DNA of 64,000 nucleotides from Metridium senile (lineage: Eukaryota; Cnidaria; Anthozoa; Actiniaria; Metridiidae): NCBI GenBank assembly GCA_949775045.1, contig OX459104.1, forward strand, positions 16,704,226-16,768,225, read 5' to 3'. Under the pieces are notes generated by a model, which searched no databases, had not been told where the DNA came from, and saw nothing but the letters and a program-made list of their open reading frames with translations. Numbering within the stretch: the stretch's first letter is position 1; the number at the start of each line of letters is the position of its first letter. Of the stretch, positions 1 to 64,000 are shown one piece after another. Made by a program: the position numbers and the translations under genes.

Positions 1-628
1 GACAAAAACTCTTACATAAATCTATTTTTTTGTATGTTAGAAAAATTAACCTTTTAAAAACATTTGATATAATATAGATTTTTTTAAGTTCATTCAATTA
101 AGCATATAAAGAAAGTATCACGTGAGAAAGAGTCCCGTGCAAATTAAAATTCAAGGGTGTTGCCCTGTTGAATCTCAAAACGTGTATGGTTCCTAAATAT
201 TTTCTTTTTTTTTGCAGCAGTTTTTGTGCGCGCGCACATCGTGGCCGTGGGCTCGCATCGAATGTCCAAAAGGCGTTCAAAAGTAGCCATTCACCTTAAC
301 GTTTTTTCTCGGAGTTTTCTCGTAAAAGTAAGGACTGTTTTGCAGTCTATTTTTCGTTCGTTTGACATATTTGCATTTAGAAAGCTCGCTGCACGGGCAA
401 TTCAGGTGTGTCTTTGCGCAAGACACTTCACTCTCTCAGTGCCTCGTCTTCTGGAATACTGACGTAAAGCCGGAGGTCTGATCCCGTCTGCTTTCACTGT
501 AATCTTTGATTTTTACTGAGGTAGGAAATTCGGAAAACCGAAAGAAAAACCCTCGTGACGTGAAAGATAACACTAACTGCGCATGCGTTGGGGACTTGAC
601 GAATAATTCATTAATATATTTGTTCCAG

Positions 629-3960
<3,332 letters not shown>

Positions 3961-5165
3961 GTTGAGATGGAAAAGGTCAAAAGGAGCTAGCTACAACACT
4001 CAGATGTAACGACGGACATTTTCGTGTAATCCACTTTTTACCATGCAAATGACCATAATTAGTATAAGAAATCGCACGATTTTGAATACAATTCCTAATT
4101 AATAGATACGAGTGATGTTTTCAAAGTTTTCAAAATTGGACGAGCCTTTTAGGCGAATCCAATTTGATAACTTTCAAAACATCGCGAGTGTCTATTGAAT
4201 ACAAATTCTACGAGAAGATCGTGTGATTTTTTATTTATAATGTACTGAAAAAACGCGTATCCGGAATCGAGTAATTTTGTACCGTATATTATAATCTGTA
4301 AAATAACATGCTAATACACAGAATCGAAATATGGCATCCAATTTTAATAACTATTGATCTTGACTAGCTAGCTTCACATACATGTGGAAACGCCATTTCG
4401 TTTTAACATAACAAGAGGCTAGCCAGTCAAGAACAATAGTTTTGGAAATTGAACGCCATATTTCGATTTGGACTAAGAGGTGTGGGAGTAGCTAATATGC
4501 TTTTGTTTTACCTTGATCCAAACGCAACTGAAAATGACTTCTACAAGTGGTTCCGAACATAGTTTTAAATGTTTTCGTTGACACTCATGTTTTATTCTGA
4601 TTTTAAACCGAGAGCGCTACTCACTGAAGCATATAGCTACACGCAAACCTCATTAGCATGTTATTTCACACATATGCTCATTTGCATGTTAAAAGTTGGT
4701 TATAAGAAAATGTTATATTAAAAGCACTCAAGACTAAAATAACGTTAATTTACAAGCTGAAATAAAATTAAATACTGCATAATAGTGACATGTCAGAAAA
4801 ACGTCACAGTAAGCGCTTTTTTTTTAGTTGCAAATTTAAGAACTGCTCATCAAAATGATATGTTCCACGAGGCGTAGCTGATTGAATACATAATTATAGC
4901 ACGTGCATTGTGTAGCAAAGCAATACAACCTCTTTGGCCAATCAAAGGCAGCGTTACAATAACAATCTTTTATTGTACTTTTTAACAAAAGCCACGCACA
5001 TGAATGTATTGTGTTCACATTTGAAATCAATAAAAATATTCACACGTTATATGAAGATTTCTTCTGGTTTCCATATCACTGAATAATCAAAACTTATCAC
5101 GTAACCACTTGATTAAGTGAGATTTAGTGTGATTATGTGGAAATTAACACTCCTGCAATCGGGTG
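3961..5165 (+). other. 3' UTR and downstream flank of the upstream gene
   Basis: No coding signal. After the stop come two inverted repeats: 4114-4183 (arms around a short AGGC centre) and 4321-4469 (arms start GAATCGAAATATGGC). A candidate poly(A) signal AATAAA is at 4761-4766; the main-gene counterpart is at 63911-63916. 4838-5165 reappears in two pieces near 7025-7080 and 7947-8227. Confidence 0.6.
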
Positions 5166-5324
5166 TCATCATTGTTATTTGCATCAGGTAAGATTTAAAA
5201 ACATTATTTGTTTTTCTGGCTACGAGCTGTCTGTCTGTCGGCCAGTTTGCCTGTCTCTCTTTGTTAGCTGTTTGTCTTTTAATTGCCGGTGTGTTTGTCT
5301 GTTTGTTTGTTTGTCTATTAATTT

Positions 5325-6003
<679 letters not shown>

Positions 6004-6102
6004 AGAAAAGCATACATAAACAGATGTATATCTATATCTGTCTCTCTGTCTGTTGCTCTATTTTCTTGTCATTGTACTTATCAGTCTTATCTTCATACCC
6101 AG

Positions 6103-6178
6103 AAAACAAAAGAATAACAAAAGAGCACGAATCGCTGTCGGAGATCCAAACGAAGCCTACCATGATGACGAGCTATAG
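6103..6178 (+). CDS. Duplicate terminal exon (possible alternative tail exon)
   Basis: Preceded by the same CATACCCAG acceptor as 3885-3960 and ending in TAG at 6176-6178. It differs from that exon only at GCA to GCT and GAG to GAA (both silent) and ATC to GTC (Ile to Val), so the 25-codon tail is intact. The transmembrane exon was not duplicated with it. It could be used only by splicing from donor 2037 past the first tail exon. No evidence of use; a recent unused duplicate is equally possible. Confidence 0.5.
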
Positions 6179-7504
6179 GTTGAGATGGAAAAGGTCAAAA
6201 GAAGCTAGCTACAATACTCAGATGTAACGACGGACATTTTCGTGTAATCCACTTTTACCATGCAAATGAACGTGATTAGTATAGAAAATCGCACGATCTT
6301 GAGTACAATTCGTAATTAATAGGTACAAATGTTTTCAAAGTTTTCAAAATTGAACGAGCCTTTTAGGCGAGTCCAATTTGATAACTTTCAAAACATCGCG
6401 AGTGTCTATTGAATACAAATTCTACGAGAAGATCGTGTGATTTTTTATTTATAATGTACTGAAAAAACGCGTATCCGGAATCGAGTAATTGTGTACAGTA
6501 TATTATAATCTGTAAAATAACATGCTAATACACAGAATCGAAATATGGCATCCAATTTTAATAACTATTGATCTTGACTAGCTAGCTTCACACACATGTG
6601 GAAACGCCATTTCGTTTTAACATAACAAGAGGCTAGCCTGTCAGGAACAATTGTTATGGAAATTGAACGCCATATTTCGATTCGGACTAAGAGGTGTGGG
6701 AGTAGCTAATATTCTTTTATTTTATCTTGAGCGAAACGCCACTGAAAATGATCGATATAAGTGGTTTCGAGCATATTTTTAAATGCTTTCTTTGCCACTC
6801 ATGTTTTATTCTGATTATTTAAAGCCGAAAGCGCTTATCACTGAAGCATATAGCTACACGCACACCTCATTAGTATGATATTTCACACATATGCTCATTT
6901 GCATGTTAAAAGTTGGTTATAAGAAAACGTTCTATTAAAAGCACTCGAGACTAAAATAACGTTAATATACAAACTGAAATAAAATACTGCATAATAGTGA
7001 GATGTCAGAAAAACGTCACAGTAAGCGCTGTCTCATCAAAATGATATGTTCCACGAAGCGTAGCTGATTGAATACATAATTCATGTTGACCCACCGATGA
7101 TGTCATGTCAGAGTAAATAAGAAGACATACCACGAAATACAATACAATCGGAAATGTACTTTTTCTAACAACAAAATCTATACAAACTGTCTTTGCACAG
7201 GCACGCAACGCTCAGTTCTTATTTTTTCGATGACGTACGCGCAAATTCGCCAGCGTTAGAGACTAGTTTTTACTTCGCACTCGTTTACTCTTAGTTTTTG
7301 GCTTTTTCGGTCCATTATTTATGGTCAAATGGCAGCGCATACAGTGATTATGTTCTGACTTGCTTATAAAGGCTAGATATAATTTCAATATTTCTTAATA
7401 TAAATTTATAATTCACTTGCAATTTTTATATATTTAAATTTATATTCATCATAAAAACGTTTCAAAATAGCGTGTCTCCTGGGCTGTAGTTTTGCTTATT
7501 GTGG

Positions 7505-7960
7505 AATACGTACATATCGTCAGTCCAATCAAATAACGCGTTATATTGCAAGTTTATATTTCATATGACATAGAGACCAGTCAAATAACGCGTTATATTG
7601 CAATTTTATATGGCACATGGTATAGTCCAATCAAATAACGCGTTATATATTGCAATTGTATACAGCACACAATATAAACCAATCAAATAACGTGTTATAT
7701 TGCTATTTTATACATCATATGATATAAACCCATCAAATAACGTGTTATATTGCAATTTTATACAGCACATGATATAGTCCAATCAAATAACGCATTATAT
7801 ATTGCAATTGTATACAGCACACAATATAAACCAATCAAATAACGCGTTATATATTGCATTTTTATACAGCACATGATATAGGCCAATGAAAAAGCGCGTT
7901 ATATCGCAAGTTTATATTTCACACATGACATATAGAACAATCAGAATGCGCGTTATAGCA
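7505..7960. repeat. ~65-70-bp minisatellite
   Basis: About seven imperfect copies of a unit containing CAATCAAATAACGCGTTATA and a TTTTATACAGCACATGATAT-type segment. The unit includes the palindrome AACGCGTT. It lies in the extra part of the duplicate unit. Confidence 0.85.
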
Positions 7961-8484
7961 CGTGAATTGTGTAGCAAAGCACAAACAATAAAATATATTT
8001 GACCAATCAAAGGCAGCGTTAAAATAACAAGCTTTTATTGTACTTTTTAACAAAAGCCACGCACATGAATGTATTGTGCTCCATTTGAAATCAATAAAAA
8101 TATTCACACGTTATATGAAGATTTCTTCTGGTTTCCATATCACTGAAAAATCAAAACTTATCACGTAACCACTTGATTAAGTGAGATTTAGTGTGATTAT
8201 ATGGAAATTAACACTCCTGCAATCGGGTGAGGTCGGGTGAGATCGCTACGAAAGAAACCATGTTCTATTAGTGTGATCGGGCGAGGTCCTATGGTTGATT
8301 GATTTTCACTCGGCTGCAATCGGTTGTGATCACTTGGAAACTAGACTTTAGATGTTTTATACACCCGGGTATCGCTAATATAAATAACATTCTCACCCCA
8401 AAAAAAATCCAATACTCATAAAACTGTGTGTCAGGTGATCATGATCGTCGCGAGATAGTAAGCCATTTAAGCAATAAAATATTG

Positions 8485-8562
8485 CAATAGGCCGGGTTAA
8501 AATCCCGTCGAAGTCCCGATATGTTTCTCGGGCTTCTATAATTGTAATTTTGAAATCGTAAA
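8485..8562 (+). repeat. tRNA-derived SINE fragment
   Basis: GGGTTAAAATCCCGTCGAAG resembles a tRNA T-arm (B box). It is followed by a CGGGCTTCTATAATTGTAAT-type body. Both parts align in order with the fuller element at 40509-40640. The tRNA 5' half is not recognisable here. Confidence 0.55.
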
Positions 8563-8599
8563 GTCGTTCCCAGTCCTCAACGGTTATCTGTGCCGACAA

Positions 8600-9620
8600 T
8601 TGTCTTCATGGACAAAATGGCGACGTTCACAGTCGTTTTAATGAAAGTTTGGAGGGCTCACGCCTCAGTGCTATAAGCCGTTTCGAATAATTTGGTATGG
8701 AGTGATAGCCAAACAACCCTGCCTTAATTAGCCATGTAGAAGGATTATTGTAAAGGAATTGTTTTTCGTGGATAAAAAGCTTCTCAAGTAGACTTCATTG
8801 GAAGTGAGTTGGTGCTCGTAGCGTCCAACCTTGTCATGTAATTGTCAAGGAGATGTACATTTCCCCAAGTTACAAGCTTACATTTCCCCAAGTTTAGTCA
8901 AAGACATATTTATCAAAGTACAAAACAAGGCAACCATACAAGAAAGGTAACTTTTATTGAAGTATTTCTATTGAAAATACGTTGTTCAAAGTTAAATTCT
9001 TTATGCTAGTTAGCTCTAGTTCTACGCTTGGGCTACCTGTGCAAGGTCTCTTTTGACTCTAGGTGAAAATCTGCTATGGGAGGGAGGTAGGGGATGATTT
9101 TGGAGAGTTCGATCCCAGCAAAGTTAATATAGGGGACTTGTGGATATAGAAGTCTGTGATACTTTATCATAGAAGGTATCATTTTTGTGGTTACTCCCGT
9201 CTGAAAGACGGAGTACCACTATGCTATCGCGTAGTGTAAGCAAGCAAGCAAGCAAGCAAGTCTGTAACAGTTGACGTCACAATAGGATGACGTCACAACC
9301 AATGCCGAATAATCCAAAACTCTTATTATAAGCTGCCATAACCAACTGCGATCTGCACGAAAACATCTTCCAACTCTCTTCCGACAGTTTTTTGAATGAA
9401 GTAACGAGTTTATCTGTCACTTAATAGTTTAATTTTATTGACTACTGTTTGTACAAGCTTTACATAGATGTTTGAAACTGGCGATTGTCGAGTTCTTCTT
9501 GCCTAGAACAACATACTTATATTATTCGCAAAATTTAAATCGCTTCACCCTATTATCTAGCAGCTCAACCTTATTAATAGCGATCTATGTATATGCAGTT
9601 GAAAGTAATATATCTTTCTT
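8600..9620. other. Intergenic stretch without a recognised gene
   Basis: I see no coding exon. The only structures are a small hairpin at about 9198-9215 (CCGTCTGAAAGACGG) and a short (AAGC)n run at about 9238-9261. Confidence 0.6.
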
Positions 9621-9625
9621 TACAA

Positions 9626-10053
9626 TGTCAGATAACGTGACCGGTTTTAAAACTCGAGGTCGAGCACGACAACAACAAATAAACAGCTCGAAACCGGCCT
9701 CTCTGAAAACTACATCCAACAGCCTAAATCGCCTCAAATATAGCCCCAATTGCTTCAGTGACTATCTATCTTGCTTTTTCTAGCGTTTATTTTACAAGAA
9801 CAACTTAATAACACTGTTTTTAGACACTCTTTGAACTCGCATGTATTACTGCACGAACCGAAGTTCAAACCAGGTAAAAATCAGACGAGCGGATCGGACT
9901 GACGGAATGACGGACCCAAGGGAAAAGGAAGACGGCCGAAAAAATAATACAAATAAATCAACAACATTGAAAACGTATTTTTTGGTTGCAAATCGTATCA
10001 AGCTAATCCGAGAAAATATTGACAAAATCGTAATGAAGCCCGAGCTTGAGCAG
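9626..10053 (+). other. Unassigned basic ORF remnant
   Basis: A reading frame from ATG 9626 begins MSDNVTGFKTRGRARQQQ and continues in the same frame, after stops around 9781-9840, to a Lys/Arg-rich stretch ending ...VMKPELEQ at a GTATGC donor-like site (10054). The charged composition differs from the surrounding AT-rich DNA. I recognise no family. It could be a first exon, a retrocopied fragment or chance. Confidence 0.2.
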
Positions 10054-10548
10054 GTATGCGTCCAGTTTGTATATGTTTTACAAATAAAATAAAACATTTT
10101 CAACAATGTTTTTTATAAATTGTCAATTTCCTGTAATTTGATTGATAATATAATTATACTCACAAAATCTGATTGTTTGTCTTAGTGTGGTGATTGAATG
10201 CTGCAAAAAATATGCAATTCAGACTCAAAATAGTGCAATTCAAGCACAAATCGCACTGCTGTGAGCCAATAACGTTGCAGGATTTCCTAGTGATTTCGAA
10301 ATAGATATAGTAAATTGGGTAAACCTTGCTTTTAATCTCAATATTGCAACAAATCAAAATACTTTGTGTGAAGTCATACTGCAGTACTCTCTTTTCTATA
10401 ACAATTTACACAGAATTGAGAGTAACCACATGCGCTCTTTGAGCGACTTTAATTAATAACTTGTATTACATTTTTAATAACTTGTATTACATTTTTAATA
10501 ACTTGTATACATTTTTTTATCAGAACATGTATGTTCATACATGTTTTG

Positions 10549-11353
10549 TAGAACACAAACACTATACACATGAAATATAATTAAATTGCTACTGTGGATT
10601 AGAGAACAAACACTATATCCATGAAATAGAATTAAATTGCTACTGTGGATTAGAGCACAAACACTATACACATGAAATAGAATCAAATTACTACTGTGGA
10701 TTAGAGCGCAAACACTATATCCATAAAATAGAATCAAATTGTTAATGTTGAATAGAGCACAAACACTATACACATGAAATAGAATCAAATTACTACTGTG
10801 GATTAGAGTGCAATAACTATATCCATGAAATAGAATAAAATTACTACGGTACGTGTATTAGAGTGCAAAAACTATATCCATGAAATAGAATCAAATTGCT
10901 ACTGTGGAATAGAGCGCAAACACTATATCCATAAAATAGAATCAAATTGCTAATGTTGAATAGAACACAAACACTATACACATGAAATATAATTAAATTG
11001 CTACTGTGGATTAGAGCACAAACACTATACACATGGAATAGAATCAAATTACTACTGTGGATTAGAGTGCAATAACTATATCCATGAAATAGAATAAAAT
11101 TACTACTGTACGTGTATTAGAGTGCAAGAACTATATACATGAAATAGAATCAAATTGCTACTCTGGAATATAACACAAATACTATTTCCATGAAATAGAA
11201 TCAAATTGCTACTGTGGAATTAGGCAAACACTATATCCATGAAATAGAATCAAATTGCTACTGTGGAATTAGGCAAACACTATATCCATGAAATAGAATC
11301 AAATTGCTATACTGCGGAATAGAGCGCAATCACTATATCCATGAAATAGAGCG
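10549..11353. repeat. 51-bp minisatellite derived from a transposon end
   Basis: About 15 imperfect copies of a 51-bp unit, typically TAGAGCGCAAACACTATATC then CATGAAATAGAATCAAATTG then CTACTGTGGAT. The unit start matches the terminus of the MITE at 22253-22618 (TAGAGCGAAAACA...CCATGAAATAAAACC) and, inverted, the end at 12240-12257. It therefore looks like amplified terminal or subterminal sequence of a DNA transposon. Confidence 0.8.
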
Positions 11354-12257
11354 CACACTTTATTTACCACCTGTAATTTCTGGGAATAACTCCCCCGCAC
11401 GATTTACAAAAGCCTTGTTCAAAGTGATAGAGAACCAAGTGCTGCCACATTTGCCTGCAAACTGTTATTTAGTGGCCGATAATGCAATTGACACAATGAA
11501 ATCGAATTGTGTGGAATTCTTGCTAGAAAAATCATAACTCTAGTTAAGCTTCCAAGTTATAGCTATGACTTAAACCCTATTTAAATGGTCTTCGGACATG
11601 CCAAAGCAATTGCTCGTTTCACACCTTGTTTCTTTAAAGAAAATCCAATGATAGCTATCGTGAACGCATTTCAACAAATCCGTCGTGACAATGTAAGGAA
11701 CTTTTACAAAAGTGCTTGGAGAGTGTTTGTATAAAGCATATCATATTGGACGTATACAAAGTAACATGTCGCGCCGGACTTGAGTGTATTAGAAATACTT
11801 AAATAAGCGGTTCTAGGGATGAAGTGGCGGAGGTTGCAACAATATATTTGTCGAACATTTTCTCCAAGTTTCTAGATCCGCAGCTTTAAGCTGACAGCAG
11901 GCTACTTAATAAATTTAAGAACAAAGAAAATTTGATATACATATTGAATTGAAATAAACAAAGGAACTGATTTTTTTTCGTCTGATCTTGCCTTTTGAAA
12001 GCCTACTACACCCTAATAGTTACTATTAAACACTGACTAGTAGTAATTGTTTCACAGACGGATGAAAATCACTCTACTGCATGTGTAATAGTTTTTATTT
12101 AGTGACTATTAGTCACTATCAAAGGCAAGTAAAGTTGTAATGATGTATTGTTTCCTTTTGTACTTATTATATTTCTAGTTGAATGATTAATTGACTAAAT
12201 ATATTAGTTAGTAAGTAAACTATTTGGTTTTATTTGATAGTTTTAGTGTTTTCGCTC
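10551..12257 (+). mobile_element. Decayed Tc1/IS630-like DNA transposon
   Basis: The left terminus is the minisatellite unit that starts after TA (10549-10550). The right terminus is TAGTGTTTTCGCTC, ending at 12257 and followed by TA. The interior encodes a broken transposase (11304-11760). A TA target and a D...DLNPI transposase tail fit the IS630/Tc1/mariner superfamily. The exact left end is uncertain because the terminus is amplified. Confidence 0.55.
11304..11760 (+). pseudogene. IS630/Tc1-like transposase C-terminal remnant
   Basis: One frame (to 11537) reads ...LPHLPANCYLVADNA, matching the strand that carries the second catalytic Asp. After a frame change it reads KLPSYSYDLNPI, then a stop, then MVFGHAKAIARF, and further on IRRDNVRNFYKSAWRVF. 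DLNPIE is the signature around the third catalytic acid; here the Glu codon has become TAA. The N-terminal DNA-binding half is missing. A dead remnant. Confidence 0.6.
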
Positions 12258-12931
12258 TATACCATTATTTTGAACTGATGATAACATGTACAAATTATTT
12301 CAATATTAAAATATTTGTTTTCCTTTATGAGCAATTATTATGAAATTAAAACAGGAAGCACTAAGATATTTTATCATCTTCTGCGCAACCTCAATGCATT
12401 CCATCTTGAAATAATCTATCGCCTTGGGCAACCGAAAAAAAAAAAGTTATCGAAAGCAGCAAAACTGCACACACGAAGACGAATTTCGCAGTTGCCAACA
12501 GATTTAAATCAAATGTACATGCAAATATATAAAACAATGCTAAAAACATTAAAAACGTTATCGAAGTTAACGAGAACGGCTTAAACATATCATAAACAAC
12601 ACTAAAGGACCAATATAGGAAATGCTATACCATATCTTAAGGCTGAATTAAATGGTTTGACATTGCCCCAAAAACATTCTTATTTTGTCTATTGATGAAA
12701 TGTCTTGATAAATAACAGTAAAATGAGAGAGAAGATATTGTATCATTCATTACATAATGTTGTTTTTATGTTTCTTCATGCGTACAACTGCACGATTCTG
12801 AGTGTGAAGTGGGTACTTGTCTTTGTGGAACTGCGTCAATCAAGTGAACTGTGGAATAGATCTGATCTGCGTAAATAGTTGTGAGGTGATCAAAAGAAGT
12901 AGATCTAAGAATATATGCAAACCAAGCAGCT
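12258..12931. other. Upstream flank / putative 5' UTR of the main gene
   Basis: No recognised exon. The transcription start cannot be placed from sequence: no convincing TATA box or initiator. 12315-12584 is an AT/Lys-rich frame that I take as chance. Confidence 0.35.
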
Positions 12932-63110
<50,179 letters not shown>

Positions 63111-64000
63111 GTTGAGATGGAAAAGGTCAAAAGGAGCTAGCTACAACACTCAGATGTAACGACGGACATTTTCGTGTAATCCACTTTTTACCATGCAAAT
63201 GACCATAATTAGTATAAGAAATCGCACGATTTTGAATACAATTCCTAATTAATAGATACGAGTGATGTTTTCAAAGTTTTCAAAATTGGACGAGCCTTTT
63301 AGGCGAATCCAATTTGATAACTTTCAAAACATCGCGAGTGTCTATTGAATACAAATTCTACGAGAAGATCGTGTGATTTTTTATTTATAATGTACTGAAA
63401 AAACGCGTATCCGGAATCGAGTAATTTTGTACCGTATATTATAATCTGTAAAATAACATGCTAATACACAGAATCGAAATATGGCATCCAATTTTAATAA
63501 CTATTGATCTTGACTAGCTAGCTTCACATACATGTGGAAACGCCATTTCGTTTTAACATAACAAGAGGCTAGCCAGTCAAGAACAATAGTTTTGGAAATT
63601 GAACGCCATATTTCGATTTGGACTAAGAGGTGTGGGAGTAGCTAATATGCTTTTGTTTTACCTTGATCCAAACGCAACTGAAAATGACTTCTACAAGTGG
63701 TTCCGAACATAGTTTTAAATGTTTTCGTTGACACTCATGTTTTATTCTGATTTTAAACCGAGAGCGCTACTCACTGAAGCATATAGCTACACGCAAACCT
63801 CATTAGCATGTTATTTCACACATATGCTCATTTGCATGTTAAAAGTTGGTTATAAGAAAATGTTATATTAAAAGCACTCAAGACTAAAATAACGTTAATT
63901 TACAAGCTGAAATAAAATTAAATACTGCATAATAGTGACATGTCAGAAAAACGTCACAGTAAGCGCTTTTTTTTTAGTTGCAAATTTAAGAACTGCTCAT
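63111..64000 (+). other. 3' UTR of the main gene
   Basis: Non-coding, with hairpins equivalent to 4114-4183 and 4321-4469. AATAAA at 63911-63916 is the best poly(A) signal in view. The window ends before any duplicate terminal exon would appear. Confidence 0.6.

Noticed and set aside
10549..11353. CRISPR-like regular array
   Set aside because: Units are directly adjacent without unique spacers, the organism is eukaryotic, and the unit matches a transposon terminus.

Overview
This is eukaryotic, AT-rich metazoan DNA. It carries one large split gene on the + strand, the 3' end of an apparently identical gene at the left edge, and introns crowded with simple repeats, palindromic MITEs and transposon remnants. 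The domain set (EGF, Ly6/uPAR, NIDO, AMOP, VWD, calcium-binding EGF, SEA-like, transmembrane) and the element types (Penelope-like, CR1/L2-like, IS630/Tc1-like, TTAA-flanked) suggest a marine invertebrate. A cnidarian, perhaps an anthozoan, is my inference; no species-level marker is visible.

Layout. 1-4850: last exons and 3' UTR of an upstream gene (exons 629-815, 1856-2037, 3885-3960). This stretch appears identical, apart from microsatellite lengths, to 59957-64000 at the other end of the window. 5166-8227: a diverged tandem copy of the terminal-exon region, including a second intact terminal exon (6103-6178). 8228-12900: intergenic DNA with a SINE fragment, an unassigned ORF and a decayed Tc1/IS630-like transposon whose end has become a 51-bp minisatellite. 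12932-63110: the main gene.

Main gene. I assembled 39 putative coding exons by hand. All junctions are GT..AG and all phases agree. The total is 5787 nt, giving 1928 codons plus stop. Order: signal peptide; four Ser/Thr/Pro mini-exons; EGF; LU (Ly6/uPAR); three mini-exons; ten-Cys LU; EGF; LU; two Thr/Pro exons; two EGFs; NIDO; AMOP; VWD with a WGDPH site; an Ig/cadherin-like strand region; two EGFs; five mostly calcium-binding EGFs; Thr-rich linker; SEA-like region with an RKRR site; transmembrane helix; 25-residue tail. It is a MUC4/mucin-like type I membrane protein with an unusual Ly6-EGF N-terminus. Most extracellular introns are phase 1, which suits exon shuffling. An EGF-LU-linker block has been duplicated inside the gene.

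Introns. Intron 1 (13005-19135) holds a Penelope-like fragment with a 13-bp target duplication and a retroelement-like ORF between two AATC arrays. The 29227-38773 intron holds a ~9-kb TTAA-flanked element with ~1-kb inverted repeats and a CACTG-ended element nested in it. Elsewhere there are a second TTAA element, two CACTG MITEs, a pogo-like element, a tRNA-derived SINE, hammerhead-like motifs and about twenty long hairpins.

Limits: every exon call is from reading alone, with no transcript or homology search. TE family names rest on motifs, termini and target duplications.
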